Numbered from the stretch's first letter, positions 16,581-26,137 are shown. The stretch is DNA of 64,000 nucleotides from Novosphingobium umbonatum (GCF_004005905.1 NZ_SACO01000001.1:186001-250000); one strand, 5' to 3'. Translations and numbers: made by a program. Notes: a model not told the origin generated them from the letters alone.

Positions 16581-17684
16581 ATGAGATTTATGCGTTCAGC
16601 CTTGATGTCGGCCAGTCTGGTGGCTGCCACCGTTCCGGTCGCTGGTGTTTCGGCCCATGCCTCTACCATTGTAATGGGGTCCTATCCCGACAAATTGCTG
16701 GTGGTGGATGAAACCAGCGGCAAGGTGGTGGACAAGATCCAGTTGGCCAGTGGCCTGCCCACCGCCCTGCGCCTGTCCAATGACAAGAAGCGCATCTACA
16801 CCACCACCATCACCAACAGCGGGATTGAAGTGCTGGACGCGGCCACGCGCAAAGTGCTCAATTCCTTCAGCCTGAACACGCCCACCACGCGCTATCGCTT
16901 CACCGGCGGCGTGCCCGATCACACGGGGCGTTATTATTACACCATCCTGATGCAGTTCGACAAACAGGTCGACCGTTACAAGGTGGGCAAGTGGCAATAT
17001 GCCACCATCGATCTGGTGCAGAAGAAAGTGGTGAAAGCGGTGGACATCCCCGAGGATGACAACCCGCTGAATGCCGCCCGCGCCAATATGATGCTCTCGC
17101 CCGATGGCAAGCTGCTCTATATTTTCCGCGACAAGGTGCTGATCCTGAACACCAGCGATTTCAAGACGGTGGACAAGATCGACATGGCCAAGCCCGAAGG
17201 CGCAGGGCTGGAGAATAACAGCTTTGGTGGCGGGGTCGAATTGCTGCGCAACAATGACGAATATGTGTCCTTGTTCACCGCCGCCGACCCCTATTTGCAC
17301 AACAAGATTTTCGGCATTGGCCGCTTCAAACTGGCGTCCAAGACTTTTGACTTCACCCCGATCGGCCCTGCCCCCTATCAAATGGCGGGCCTGCAGGTAA
17401 CGCCCGATGGCAAGCAAGCCTATACGGTGGTGACGCAAGGCACGATCGGCAACAAGCGCTGCGAATTCTGGCATTTCGACCTGTCGGACAACAAGGTGCT
17501 CAACAAGGCCGAATTCCCCTGCCGTTCGCGTTTCCAGTTCGGCATGTCCACCGATGGGGCCAAGCTTTACATCTATGGCGCCAGCTATGACATCGAAGTC
17601 TATAGCGCCAAGACCTTAGCATGGGAAAAGACGTGGAATCTGGAAGCGGACGCCACCATGGCCGGCATGGTCTACACGCCTTGA
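16581..17684 (+). CDS. qhnB: Quinohemoprotein amine dehydrogenase beta subunit, beta-propeller
   Basis: 367 residues from ATG 16581 with AGGAAAG about 8 nt upstream. A signal peptide (ALMSASLVAATVPVAGVSAHA) is followed by propeller blades of the YVTN/YNCE-like type (IVMGSYPDKLLVVDETSGKV, LQVTPDGKQAYTVV). In QHNDH the beta propeller supports the gamma subunit and shapes the substrate channel. It ends in a TGATG overlap with qhnG. Confidence 0.92.
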   Translation: MRFMRSALMSASLVAATVPVAGVSAHASTIVMGSYPDKLLVVDETSGKVVDKIQLASGLPTALRLSNDKKRIYTTTITNSGIEVLDAATRKVLNSFSLNTPTTRYRFTGGVPDHTGRYYYTILMQFDKQVDRYKVGKWQYATIDLVQKKVVKAVDIPEDDNPLNAARANMMLSPDGKLLYIFRDKVLILNTSDFKTVDKIDMAKPEGAGLENNSFGGGVELLRNNDEYVSLFTAADPYLHNKIFGIGRFKLASKTFDFTPIGPAPYQMAGLQVTPDGKQAYTVVTQGTIGNKRCEFWHFDLSDNKVLNKAEFPCRSRFQFGMSTDGAKLYIYGASYDIEVYSAKTLAWEKTWNLEADATMAGMVYTP

Positions 17685-18688
17685 TGGAACAAGCGCCGGT
17701 GCTGGTACGAGGGTCTGGGCTGGCTTGCGCCTGCGCCCTGCACCTGCTCCGCGCGCAAGGAATAGATGCGCTGGTTGAACCACATCAGCGCATGCCGGTG
17801 CCGGTAGTGATGCTGTCGGATGCAGCTTTGGGGTTGCTGCGCGATGTGTTTGGGCGGCCAGACCTGCTGCAAGACGCCCATCGCATCCAACAACGCCATG
17901 TCCGTTGGGGGACGGATACGGCGATCATGCCTCATGGCGGGGTGGTGGTGTCGGAGGCAGAACTGCTGGGCGCGCTGGACTTGGGGCATCCGGCGCTGGC
18001 CTGCGGTGATGAACCTCTTCTGGCCACGCTGCATGGCACCGGCCCCTTCCCCTCCGCCCCGATGCTGCATTTTGGCCAGCGTCGCACCGTGGCGGTGCCG
18101 GTGGACATGGTGCCGGATGCCGAGCGTGATGCCTGCTATGTGGAAGCGGTGGAAGAGGGCTGGCTCTTTCTCATTCCCAAGGGCGATACCGCATGGCTGC
18201 TGGCCGTGGGGGCAGAGGTGGAACCCTTGCTGGCGGGAAGCCATTTGATTGCGCCCCTCCTGTCCCGCGTGGGGCAGGCCAGCGCCGCCTTCGACACGGC
18301 CCCGCGCCAATTGCCGCAGCTTTCGGGGCCGGACTGGCTAGCGCTGGGCACGGCGGCACTGGGTTTTGACCCCATTTGCGGCGATGGCAGCGCGCAGGCC
18401 GTGCGCGAGGCGATCTTGGCGGTAGCGGTGGTCTCCGCCATGGCCAAGGGCGGGGATGGTGCGGCGCTGACCAACCATTACCACGCCATGCTGACCGCGT
18501 CCCTGCGCCGCCATATCCAGATTTCGGGCCAATTTTACGCTAGCGGCGGCAAGGGCCCATGGTGGCAGCGCCAGATCGCCGATCTGGCCGAGGGCTATCG
18601 CTGGACCACCGCCCAACTGGCGCAGCAATGCGAGCCGCGCTATGTGTTGCGCGGGTTTGAACTGGTGGAAAAGGAAATGGCGCTCTGA
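17684..18688 (+). CDS. qhnG: QhnG FAD-dependent monooxygenase, tryptophan hydroxylation for CTQ
   Basis: 334 residues. The N-terminus holds an FAD-binding Rossmann motif (VRGSGLACACALHLL), and a second flavin-contact region is likely around LGFDPICGDG, the place of the GD motif in group A flavoprotein hydroxylases. QhnG hydroxylates the tryptophan of the cross-linked QhnC to start quinone formation before export. Start ATG 17684 overlaps the qhnB stop (TGATG). The length fits the family. Confidence 0.88.
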   Translation: MEQAPVLVRGSGLACACALHLLRAQGIDALVEPHQRMPVPVVMLSDAALGLLRDVFGRPDLLQDAHRIQQRHVRWGTDTAIMPHGGVVVSEAELLGALDLGHPALACGDEPLLATLHGTGPFPSAPMLHFGQRRTVAVPVDMVPDAERDACYVEAVEEGWLFLIPKGDTAWLLAVGAEVEPLLAGSHLIAPLLSRVGQASAAFDTAPRQLPQLSGPDWLALGTAALGFDPICGDGSAQAVREAILAVAVVSAMAKGGDGAALTNHYHAMLTASLRRHIQISGQFYASGGKGPWWQRQIADLAEGYRWTTAQLAQQCEPRYVLRGFELVEKEMAL

Positions 18689-20385
18689 ACGCTCCCCATC
18701 CTTCGGCGGCTTTTGCCCAACCGCCCAGTTGGAAGGCTTATGCGCGGCTGTGGCCCTATCTGCGCCCCTATCTGCCGCGCATGCCCGCCGTGGTGCTGGT
18801 CAGCCTGTTGGCCACAGCGCTCAGTCTGGCCCAGCCTTACCTATCGAAACTGATGATCGACGGCGCGTTGCTGCGCCATGATATGCGCGCGCTTTGGCTG
18901 GTGGCGGGGCTGATGATGGCGGCTACGCTGGGTTCTTATGCGCTGAATATTCTGGCGACATGGCTGCATGTCTCGCTGTCGTCGGCCATGCTGTTCGATA
19001 TGCGCAGCGCGGTGCTGGCCCAGTTGCAGCAACTCTCACCACGTTTTTTCAGCCGGTTCCGGTTGGGCGATCTGATGAGCCGCCTCAACAGCGATGTGTC
19101 CGACATGCAGCGCGTGGCGGGCGACACTTTGCTGGCGGCGCTGGCTAATCTGCTGTTTCTGGGCGGCAGTATTGGCTTGATGCTCTGGCTCGATTGGCGG
19201 CTGTTTGTCGTGGGCGTGTTGGTGATACCGCTGGCCGTGGGCACATTCCTGCGCGCGCAAAAGAAGCTCACCGCGCTCAACCAGCAGATGCGCGAGGCAG
19301 GGGCCGATATTGGCAGCCTGCTGGTCGATACGATCATGGGCATGCGCAGCATCGTGGCGCTGGGCGCGCAAGAGAACGAGCGCAGCCGTTTCGGCGCGGC
19401 CAATGCCCGTTTCGTGCGCGCCATGCTGCGGATGCAGATGACCTCATTCCTGTCAGGCGCGGTGCCAGGTACATTGCTGTCGGCGTCCAATGCGGCGGTG
19501 ATGTTATGGGGCGGCTATGAAATTACCGCAGGCCGGATGAGCATAGGCACTCTGGTGGCCTTCATGGCCTATCAGCAAAGGCTTTTCGCGCCCGTGCAAG
19601 GCTTGCTGGGCCTGTCGGCTTCGCTGGCGCTGGCGCGGGTGGCGCTGGCGCGGATTTTCGAACTGATGGATACGCCCGCCGATGTGGTGGAGGCAGAGCG
19701 CCCCCTACCCCTTGGCACAGGGCCGCATGAGTTGGCGCTGAAAGGCGTGCATCTTTCCCACGGGCGCAACCCTGTGCTGGCGGGCGCGGATTGCACCATT
19801 CCTGCGGGCAATTTCTGCGCCCTGCTTGGCCCCAGCGGCGCGGGCAAATCCAGCATGGCCGACCTGCTGGTGCGCCTGCTCGATCCCGACGCGGGGCAAG
19901 TGTTGATCGATGGCGTGGATGCCCGCAGCCTTCGCCTTGCCGATCTGCGCCGCGAGATCTTGCTGGTGGAGCAGAACCCATTCCTGTTCAACGCCACCCT
20001 GCGCGACAATATCGCCTTTGGCCTGAGCGATGTTTCCGATCAAGCGCTGCATCAGGCTGCCCATGCCGCCGGTCTGGAAGCCTTGCTGGCCCGCCTGCCG
20101 CAGGGGCTGGACACACAGACCGGTGAGCGGGGACAGGCTTTATCGGCGGGCGAAAGACAAAGGGTGGCGCTGGCCCGCGCCCTGTTACGCAAGCCGGGCG
20201 TGCTGGTGCTGGACGAGCCCACCGCTGCGCTGGATGGCGAGACGGAAAGCCTGATCGCGCAGCGCCTGCGGCAGGCCTTGCCCGATGCCACGCTGCTGGT
20301 CATCACCCACAAGCCTCCTCTGGCCGAAAAGGCCGACATGGTGCTGCATCTGGAAGCGGGGCGGTTAAGGGCCAGCCATGGCTGA
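18685..20385 (+). CDS. qhnF: QhnF ABC exporter (fused membrane and ATPase domains)
   Basis: Six transmembrane helices are followed by an ATPase with Walker A GPSGAGKSS, signature LSAGERQRVALARALL and Walker B VLVLDEPTAALDG. The first ATG in frame is 18781, but typical exporter sequence (YARLWPYLRPYLPR) is encoded upstream with no ATG, GTG or TTG after the stop at 18658. CTG 18685, overlapping the qhnG stop (CTGA) and 9 nt after AGGA, is therefore the best start (566 aa); ATG 18781 gives 534 aa. It is thought to export the cross-linked QhnC to the periplasm. Confidence 0.85.
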   Translation: MNAPHPSAAFAQPPSWKAYARLWPYLRPYLPRMPAVVLVSLLATALSLAQPYLSKLMIDGALLRHDMRALWLVAGLMMAATLGSYALNILATWLHVSLSSAMLFDMRSAVLAQLQQLSPRFFSRFRLGDLMSRLNSDVSDMQRVAGDTLLAALANLLFLGGSIGLMLWLDWRLFVVGVLVIPLAVGTFLRAQKKLTALNQQMREAGADIGSLLVDTIMGMRSIVALGAQENERSRFGAANARFVRAMLRMQMTSFLSGAVPGTLLSASNAAVMLWGGYEITAGRMSIGTLVAFMAYQQRLFAPVQGLLGLSASLALARVALARIFELMDTPADVVEAERPLPLGTGPHELALKGVHLSHGRNPVLAGADCTIPAGNFCALLGPSGAGKSSMADLLVRLLDPDAGQVLIDGVDARSLRLADLRREILLVEQNPFLFNATLRDNIAFGLSDVSDQALHQAAHAAGLEALLARLPQGLDTQTGERGQALSAGERQRVALARALLRKPGVLVLDEPTAALDGETESLIAQRLRQALPDATLLVITHKPPLAEKADMVLHLEAGRLRASHG

Positions 20386-21061
20386 CGGCAGCGGGGTGAC
20401 CGTGGCCATTATCGACAGCGGCGTTCACCCGGACCACCCCCATATTAACGCGGACCGCCTGCTGTCCGGCCTTGCGCTGGGGCCCGATGGCTGGATGATC
20501 GAAAGCGGCCTTCCGCTTGACAGGCTGGGCCATGGCACCGCCGTTACCGCCGCCGTGCAGGAAAAGGCCCCCGCCGCGCAAATCCTGCCCATCCGCGTGT
20601 TTCACGATAGTTTGCGGGGCAGCGCGCTGGCCTTGTCCACCGCGATTGACTGGGCGGCGGCGCAGGGGGCGGATGTTATCAATCTCAGCCTTGGCACCAC
20701 CAATGCCGCGCATAGGGCATTGTTCGAGGCCAGCGTGGCGGGCGCGCGGGCGCGCGGTTCGATCATCCTTGCCGCGTCAGAAGCCGATGGAACCCCATGC
20801 CTGCCCGGCAGCCTGCCCGATGTGATCGGCGTGGGGCTGGATTGGGACATCCCGCGCGAAGCCTGCCGCGTGGAAAGCGGGCGGATCATCGCCAGCGGCT
20901 ATCCCCGCCCGATTGAAGGTGTGCCGCTGCGTCGCAATCTCTATGGCATCAGCTTTGCCGTGGCGCAGGCCAGCGGGCTGGCTGCCTGTGCCGTGCAGGC
21001 CTTACGCGAACAAGGCATCACGCCCACGCCCGAAAACCTGCTCGCCGCACTGGCGGGCTAA
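20378..21061 (+). CDS. qhnE: QhnE subtilisin-like protease removing the QhnC leader
   Basis: 227 residues, short for a subtilase and without a prodomain or signal peptide. The catalytic triad is visible: D13 (AIIDSGV), H52 (GHGTAV) and S192 (YGISFAVAQ). In QHNDH operons this protease cleaves the QhnC leader peptide. ATG 20378 overlaps the end of qhnF by 8 nt. It is the last qhn gene; a terminator hairpin follows. Confidence 0.9.
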   Translation: MADGSGVTVAIIDSGVHPDHPHINADRLLSGLALGPDGWMIESGLPLDRLGHGTAVTAAVQEKAPAAQILPIRVFHDSLRGSALALSTAIDWAAAQGADVINLSLGTTNAAHRALFEASVAGARARGSIILAASEADGTPCLPGSLPDVIGVGLDWDIPREACRVESGRIIASGYPRPIEGVPLRRNLYGISFAVAQASGLAACAVQALREQGITPTPENLLAALAG

Positions 21062-21080
21062 ACACCGTCTCCGCCCTATC

Positions 21081-21120
21081 AAAAAAGACCCCCATGGTTT
21101 CCCATGGGGGCTTGAGTTTT
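21081..21120. terminator. Bidirectional terminator between qhnE and the TonB receptor gene
   Basis: A perfect 9-bp stem CCCCCATGG/CCATGGGGG (21089-21097, 21102-21110) with a 4-nt loop has an A-run on the left and TTTT shortly to the right, between converging genes. Confidence 0.75.
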
Positions 21121-21143
21121 ACCTTCGCAGGGTAACTGGAAAA

Positions 21144-23633
21144 TCAGAACTTATGGCCGAATTTCACGCCATAGAACTGGGGCTTGATCGGGAAGCTGCG
21201 CGCGGAGTCCGCGCAATATTCGATCGAGCAGAAAGTGTTCTTCGAAAGGATGCCGCGCTTGTCGAACAGGTTCTGGACAAAGATTTCGGCGTTCCACTGA
21301 TCCTTCTTGATACCGGCCGAGAAGTCGAAGCTGGCAAAGCCCTTGGTGTTGCCCAGCAGCGAGTTCTTGTACGTATCCAGATCCGAGGTCGAATTGGTCT
21401 GGTAGAACATGGTGCCCTGCAGGAAGGCATCATAATCGCCCAGAGTGGTTTCATAACGGGCCGAACCCTGCATCTTCAGCTTGGGCTGACGCGGCAGACG
21501 CGTGCCCTTGGCAGCGGCCACAGTGCCAGCCTGGCTAACGTCGCAGCTCGATAGCGAGACCACGCGCAGCACCGGATCGAGGTTACAGAAATTGGTCGAC
21601 AGCTTGGCATCATTATAGGCGCCCGAACCCGACAGGGTCAGCTTGCCCAGCTTGAGCGTGCCGTCCAGTTCGACACCATAGACCTTGGCATTACCGGCAT
21701 TGACCGTCACACCCGCGCCCTGGAAGCCGAAGGGCACCACGCCATATTGGATGCCATTCCAGTTTTCCATGTAGACCGCGCCATTGAGGCGGAAGTTGCT
21801 GCCCCAACTGGTCTTGAAGCCCACTTCAAAGTTGGAAAGCGTATCGGCCACATAGGGCTTGGACCCTGCCAGACGGCTCGCGCCACCCGGACGGAAGCCG
21901 GTGGAATAGGTGAAATAGACCATCTTGGACGGCTGCACCTGCCACGACACGCCCAGCTTGTGGGTTTCGCCCACCTGATGATAGCCGATCGAGGTGTTGA
22001 TGCAGCTCAGGCGATAGGGATGGTTCCAGGCATAGCCGCTGGCCGCATTGAAGCCGCATCCCATTTGCCCCGTTACCAGCGAGCGCGCGGTGGTGGTGCT
22101 GCGGGCGCTGCGCCAGATGCCGTTAAAGCCATATTGGCCATTGTCCGTGATGAAATAGCGGATGCCGCCATTCAACTTCACATTGTTGAGGATCTCGTAA
22201 TTGGCTTCGGCGAAGATCGCGCCATCTTTGTAATGCTGGTCATTTTCGACGATATAGAAGGCGTCCTTGTTCACCACACCGGGCAGGGCGGGCGAATAGA
22301 GGCCACCACCGGCAATGCCGAGGCTGGTGGCATTGGACAGACCGCTGATGTAATAGCTGCCATCATTCTGGTTCTTCTGGAACTGGTAGAATCCGCCCAC
22401 CGTCATCTGCAGCTTCCAATCCTTCGGAGTGGAAATGCGCAATTCCTGCGTGAATTTCTGCTGGCGCAGATGGCCCAGATATTTCTGCGTCGGGTCAATG
22501 GTCTTGCCCGTCGTCTTGTCGGTGAACTTCATATATTCCATGTAACCGGGGTCGTTGGCCGCGAACCCGTCATAGGTCACCGTGTAATAGGTATAGTCAT
22601 TGGCGTTGCGGATCTTGCGCTTGAGATAGCCGGTGGCGGACACCACATCAAAGTCGGCGATCTTGCCATGGATGGTCAGCGCGGCCTGCGCCCACTTATC
22701 CTTGTTATAGGTTTCCGAATAGTCATGGACCTTCAGATCGCCCACATCGGGATCGTAGTTATAACCGCCCTTGGAATTGAGGTTCTGATAGGTCAATTCC
22801 GGCACGATCGACCAGTCATCATTCAACTGGATCGTGGCCGTGGCGCGACCGCCAAACTCATAATTCGGGTTGTAGTCCTTCTGGGCAATCGCCGAATTGT
22901 TGATCGTCATGCCGATCGACTTATAGGTCAGGCTGCCGGCGACATTGTCGATATAGCCGCCTTCCTTCTTGTAATAACCCATCAGGCGCACGGCGATCTT
23001 GTCATTCACCGGCAGGTTGACAAAGCCTTCGAACATCTGGCCAAAGTCGCCCTTGCCGAACTTGTTGAGCTGGACATCATAGCCCGCTTCAAACTTGCCG
23101 ATCTTGGCCTTGTTGGTGATGATGCGCAAAGTACCGGCCAGCGAGGAAGCACCAAACAGCGTGCCCTGCGGACCCGAAAGGGCTTCTACGCGCTCGATGT
23201 CATACATATGCGGGTCGAGCATGCGACCGGCCTGTGTGACGGGGATGTCGTTGAGGTAAACGCCCACGGTGGGCAATTGGCCCCCGCCCACGGAGATGCC
23301 ACGGAAATAGAGGTTCGAACGCCCCGGCCCCAAGGTTGCGAAGGAAACGGAGGGCAACATCTGCACATAATCGGCAAAGGCGGCCACCTGATGCTGCTGC
23401 AGGGTTTCGGGCGAGAGCGCCTGAAGGCTGATCGGAACCTTCTGCAGGCTTTCCGAACGACGGGTGGCGGTCACCACAATATCGCCCACCGGCCCTGCTT
23501 CGGCAGCAGCGGCAGGTTCGGCCTCGGCAGCATGGGCAGGGCCCGATGCCAACAGCGCCACCGGCGTCAGAATGCTCGCCGCGCCCAGCGCGCGCAGCAT
23601 CAGCGACTTACGCGTCTTGCCCTCAATCTTCAT
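21144..23633 (-). CDS. TonB-dependent outer-membrane receptor
   Basis: 829 residues from ATG 23633 (GGGGG 5 nt upstream). A signal peptide ends at AHA; a TonB-box-like VGDIVVTATRR follows, then a plug domain (VYLNDIPVTQAGRMLDPHMYDIERVEALSGPQGTLFG in part) and a 22-strand barrel ending in the terminal F of KFGHKF. The group resembles sphingomonad receptors for organic substrates rather than siderophores. Its position next to the qhn operon suggests uptake of an amine-containing compound, but no shared control is shown. The two inverted repeats upstream may regulate it. Confidence 0.9.
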   Translation of the reverse strand: MKIEGKTRKSLMLRALGAASILTPVALLASGPAHAAEAEPAAAAEAGPVGDIVVTATRRSESLQKVPISLQALSPETLQQHQVAAFADYVQMLPSVSFATLGPGRSNLYFRGISVGGGQLPTVGVYLNDIPVTQAGRMLDPHMYDIERVEALSGPQGTLFGASSLAGTLRIITNKAKIGKFEAGYDVQLNKFGKGDFGQMFEGFVNLPVNDKIAVRLMGYYKKEGGYIDNVAGSLTYKSIGMTINNSAIAQKDYNPNYEFGGRATATIQLNDDWSIVPELTYQNLNSKGGYNYDPDVGDLKVHDYSETYNKDKWAQAALTIHGKIADFDVVSATGYLKRKIRNANDYTYYTVTYDGFAANDPGYMEYMKFTDKTTGKTIDPTQKYLGHLRQQKFTQELRISTPKDWKLQMTVGGFYQFQKNQNDGSYYISGLSNATSLGIAGGGLYSPALPGVVNKDAFYIVENDQHYKDGAIFAEANYEILNNVKLNGGIRYFITDNGQYGFNGIWRSARSTTTARSLVTGQMGCGFNAASGYAWNHPYRLSCINTSIGYHQVGETHKLGVSWQVQPSKMVYFTYSTGFRPGGASRLAGSKPYVADTLSNFEVGFKTSWGSNFRLNGAVYMENWNGIQYGVVPFGFQGAGVTVNAGNAKVYGVELDGTLKLGKLTLSGSGAYNDAKLSTNFCNLDPVLRVVSLSSCDVSQAGTVAAAKGTRLPRQPKLKMQGSARYETTLGDYDAFLQGTMFYQTNSTSDLDTYKNSLLGNTKGFASFDFSAGIKKDQWNAEIFVQNLFDKRGILSKNTFCSIEYCADSARSFPIKPQFYGVKFGHKF

Positions 23634-23724
23634 ATTACCCCCTTAAAAGAGATCAGTTTGCCCCCGATCCCACAGCGGTTTTCCGGCGCTGCCCCGTGTG
23701 CAAAGGGCAGCAGGCTCCAGCATC

Positions 23725-23740
23725 GGAAAGTCACCTTTCC
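23725..23740. repeat. Inverted repeat GGAAAG-TCAC-CTTTCC
   Basis: Perfect 6-bp arms around 4 nt, 92 bp upstream of the TonB receptor start; a candidate regulator-binding site or mRNA leader hairpin. Confidence 0.45.
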
Positions 23741-23934
23741 AACCGGACACAGCCCTTGCGGGCGCCATAAAAACCCTTGCGAAATCTTCAGACTGTCGCC
23801 CGCCTCATCCTGCGTTCCGATGGGTTAAAAGCCATGGCGCAAGTGCAGCAATTAGTACGACCGTCCGGAAATAAAGTGTGCCAGAGCGCCAGCCATAGTC
23901 AAGTTGCAGCAAGGCGAATCCGCAAGCCAAGCCT

Positions 23935-23950
23935 TACGTCGTCTGACGTA
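23935..23950. repeat. Inverted repeat TACGTC-GTCT-GACGTA
   Basis: Perfect 6-bp arms around 4 nt, about 124 bp upstream of the TPR-sulfotransferase start, within the divergent intergenic region. Candidate operator. Confidence 0.45.
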
Positions 23951-24073
23951 TATCACTGGGCAACAGGGGGGCAGACAATCACGCCTAAGTCAGACTCCGC
24001 AGATTGACAGCCTGCCTTTGGGGGCATGTCGAGCGGCGCCTGATGCATGCACAAGAAAACAAAGGGCTTTCGC

Positions 24074-26137
24074 ATGGCGTCTTCTTCGGATGTTCTGGAT
24101 AAAACCGCAGAGGTCAGCGGTTCTCTGGACATGGCGCTAGCCCATGCCGGACGGTTGCTGGCGCAGGATCCGGCGCTGGCTTTGGCGCAGGCGGACGAGA
24201 TTCTGGCTGCCATCGCCCACCCGCAGGCACAATTGATCAAGGGACAGGCGTTGCGCCTGTTGGGGCGATTGCCCGAAGCCCAGGCCGTGCTGCAACCGCT
24301 CACGCAGGATCAACCGCGCGCCGCAGGTCCAGCTTGCGAATTGGGGCTGACGCTGGCGGGTCTGGGCGATGCCGAGGGCGCCATTCACCATCTGCGCCGC
24401 GCGGTCGCCCTGCGCGATGATCTGGGTCGGGCGTGGAGCGTGCTGGCCGGATTGTTGCGCGCCGCCGGAGAAGATCAGGAAGCCACCAAGGCTGAAATGG
24501 GCGCGGTGCGCGCCTCCACCCGCGATCCGCAATTGATCGAGGCGGCGATTGCCATGGGGGAAGCCCGCTTTGAAACCGCCGAACCGATCCTGAAAGCGCG
24601 TCTGGCCGCCAAGCCCGATGATATTGCCGCCACCCGCATGATGGGCGAATTGGCGTGGCGCATGGGGCAATTGGACGAGGCGATTACCTATCTGCTGCGC
24701 ACGCTGGAACTGGCCCCCGGCTTTGCCGCTGCGCGCGAATTTCTGGTGCGCCTGTTATCGCAAGCCAACCGCCTGCCCGAAGCCTTGGACCATGCCGCTA
24801 TCCTGAGCGCGCAGACTCCGCAAAATGCCGATAATGCGCTGCTGCTGGCCTCGATGATGGTGCTTAAAGGCAACCAGCAAGAGGCCAAGGCGATCTATGA
24901 AGACCTGCTGCGCCAATATCCCGATCAGCCGCGCATCTGGATGAATCTGGGCCATGTGCAAAAGACTTTGGGTGACCAGCCCGCCGCCATTGCCGCCTAT
25001 CGCCATGCCATCGCGCAATCGCCGACTTTGGGTGAGGCATGGTGGAGTCTGGCCAATCTGAAAACGGTCAAATTCCCGCCCGAAGATCGCGCCGCCATGC
25101 TGGCCGCCATTGAACAGGGACCGGCGCTGGAGGACCTGCTCCACCTGCATTTCGCGCTGGGCAAGGCGCTGGAAGACGCTGGCATCTATGCCGACAGCTT
25201 CGCCCATTATGATCAGGGCAACCGCTTGCGCCGTCCCGAAGTCCTGTATGATGCCGATGAAACCCATCTGGACGCTGCCGAACATGCCGCTCTGTTCACC
25301 GCCCCCTTTTATGCGCCCAGGTTGAGCGAGGGCGGATGCACCGCCCCCGACCCGATTTTCGTGCTGGGCCTGCCGCGTTCGGGTTCCACGCTGGTCGAAC
25401 AGATCCTGTCCAGCCACAGCCAGATCGAGGGCACGCATGAATTGCCCGAGATGATGATGCTGACCGGCCGGTTAAAGGCCCGCGTCGATCAGGGCGAATT
25501 TGCCAGCTACAGTGATCTGCTGCGCAGCCTGTCCCCCGCCGACCGCACGCGACTGGGCGAGGAATATATCGAGCGCACCCGCATCCACCGCAGCAGCGAC
25601 CGCCCCTATTTCATCGATAAAATGCCCAATAACTGGCAGAACACCGGCCTGATCCACCTGATCCTGCCAAGGGCCAAGATTATTGACGCCCGCCGCCACC
25701 CGATGGGTTGCTGCTTTTCGGGATGGAAACAGCATTTTGCGCGAGGGCAGGCATTCACCTATGATCTGGGCGAGATTGGCCGCTATTACCGCGATTATGT
25801 GGCGCAAATGGCCGCTTTTGACGCGCAGATGCCCGGCGTGGTCCACCGCGTGATCTATGAGGAAATGGTCGCCGATACGCAGGCGCAGGTTGCCTCGCTG
25901 CTGGCCTATGTCGGGGTGGAATTTGAAGAGGAATGTCTGGCCTTCTGGCGCAACAAACGCGCCGTGCGCACGGCCAGTTCCGAACAGGTGCGCCAGCCCA
26001 TCTATCGTGACGGGCTAGAGCAATGGACCCATTTCAACGAATGGCTCTCCCCCCTGCGCGACGCGCTGGGGCCGGTGGTGGAGGCCTTCCCCGCTCCGCC
26101 CGCAGACTGGGCGGAGCATTTGGGGTTGATCGGCTAA
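24074..26137 (+). CDS. Tetratricopeptide-repeat sulfotransferase family protein
   Basis: 687 residues from ATG 24074 (AAGGG 6 nt upstream); ATG 24047 is an in-frame alternative with a weaker site. Residues ~1-420 are TPR hairpins (e.g. WMNLGHVQKTLGDQPAAIAA). The C-terminal ~250 residues are a sulfotransferase domain with the PAPS 5'-phosphosulfate loop FVLGLPRSGSTLVEQILS. Proteins of this build are common beside TonB receptors in sphingomonads. The acceptor is unknown; protein tyrosine or a glycan are possibilities by analogy. No signal peptide is evident. Confidence 0.85.
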   Translation: MASSSDVLDKTAEVSGSLDMALAHAGRLLAQDPALALAQADEILAAIAHPQAQLIKGQALRLLGRLPEAQAVLQPLTQDQPRAAGPACELGLTLAGLGDAEGAIHHLRRAVALRDDLGRAWSVLAGLLRAAGEDQEATKAEMGAVRASTRDPQLIEAAIAMGEARFETAEPILKARLAAKPDDIAATRMMGELAWRMGQLDEAITYLLRTLELAPGFAAAREFLVRLLSQANRLPEALDHAAILSAQTPQNADNALLLASMMVLKGNQQEAKAIYEDLLRQYPDQPRIWMNLGHVQKTLGDQPAAIAAYRHAIAQSPTLGEAWWSLANLKTVKFPPEDRAAMLAAIEQGPALEDLLHLHFALGKALEDAGIYADSFAHYDQGNRLRRPEVLYDADETHLDAAEHAALFTAPFYAPRLSEGGCTAPDPIFVLGLPRSGSTLVEQILSSHSQIEGTHELPEMMMLTGRLKARVDQGEFASYSDLLRSLSPADRTRLGEEYIERTRIHRSSDRPYFIDKMPNNWQNTGLIHLILPRAKIIDARRHPMGCCFSGWKQHFARGQAFTYDLGEIGRYYRDYVAQMAAFDAQMPGVVHRVIYEEMVADTQAQVASLLAYVGVEFEEECLAFWRNKRAVRTASSEQVRQPIYRDGLEQWTHFNEWLSPLRDALGPVVEAFPAPPADWAEHLGLIG

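Larger units (their letters stand above)
23634..24073. other. 440-bp divergent regulatory region with two short palindromes
   Basis: No gene is seen. It separates the TonB receptor (minus) from the TPR-sulfotransferase (plus). Two perfect 6-4-6 inverted repeats are present at 23725-23740 and 23935-23950. A minus-strand TTGACT (23902-23897) is a possible -35 box for the receptor. I saw no full copy of the 18-bp amine-locus palindrome, only a GGACA half-site near 23744. Confidence 0.6.

Noticed and set aside
21747-23828. 693-residue open frame on the plus strand
   Set aside because: It is exactly antisense to the TonB receptor, has no recognisable domain and a biased His/Gly/Ala/Gln composition, typical of the mirror of a GC-rich gene.
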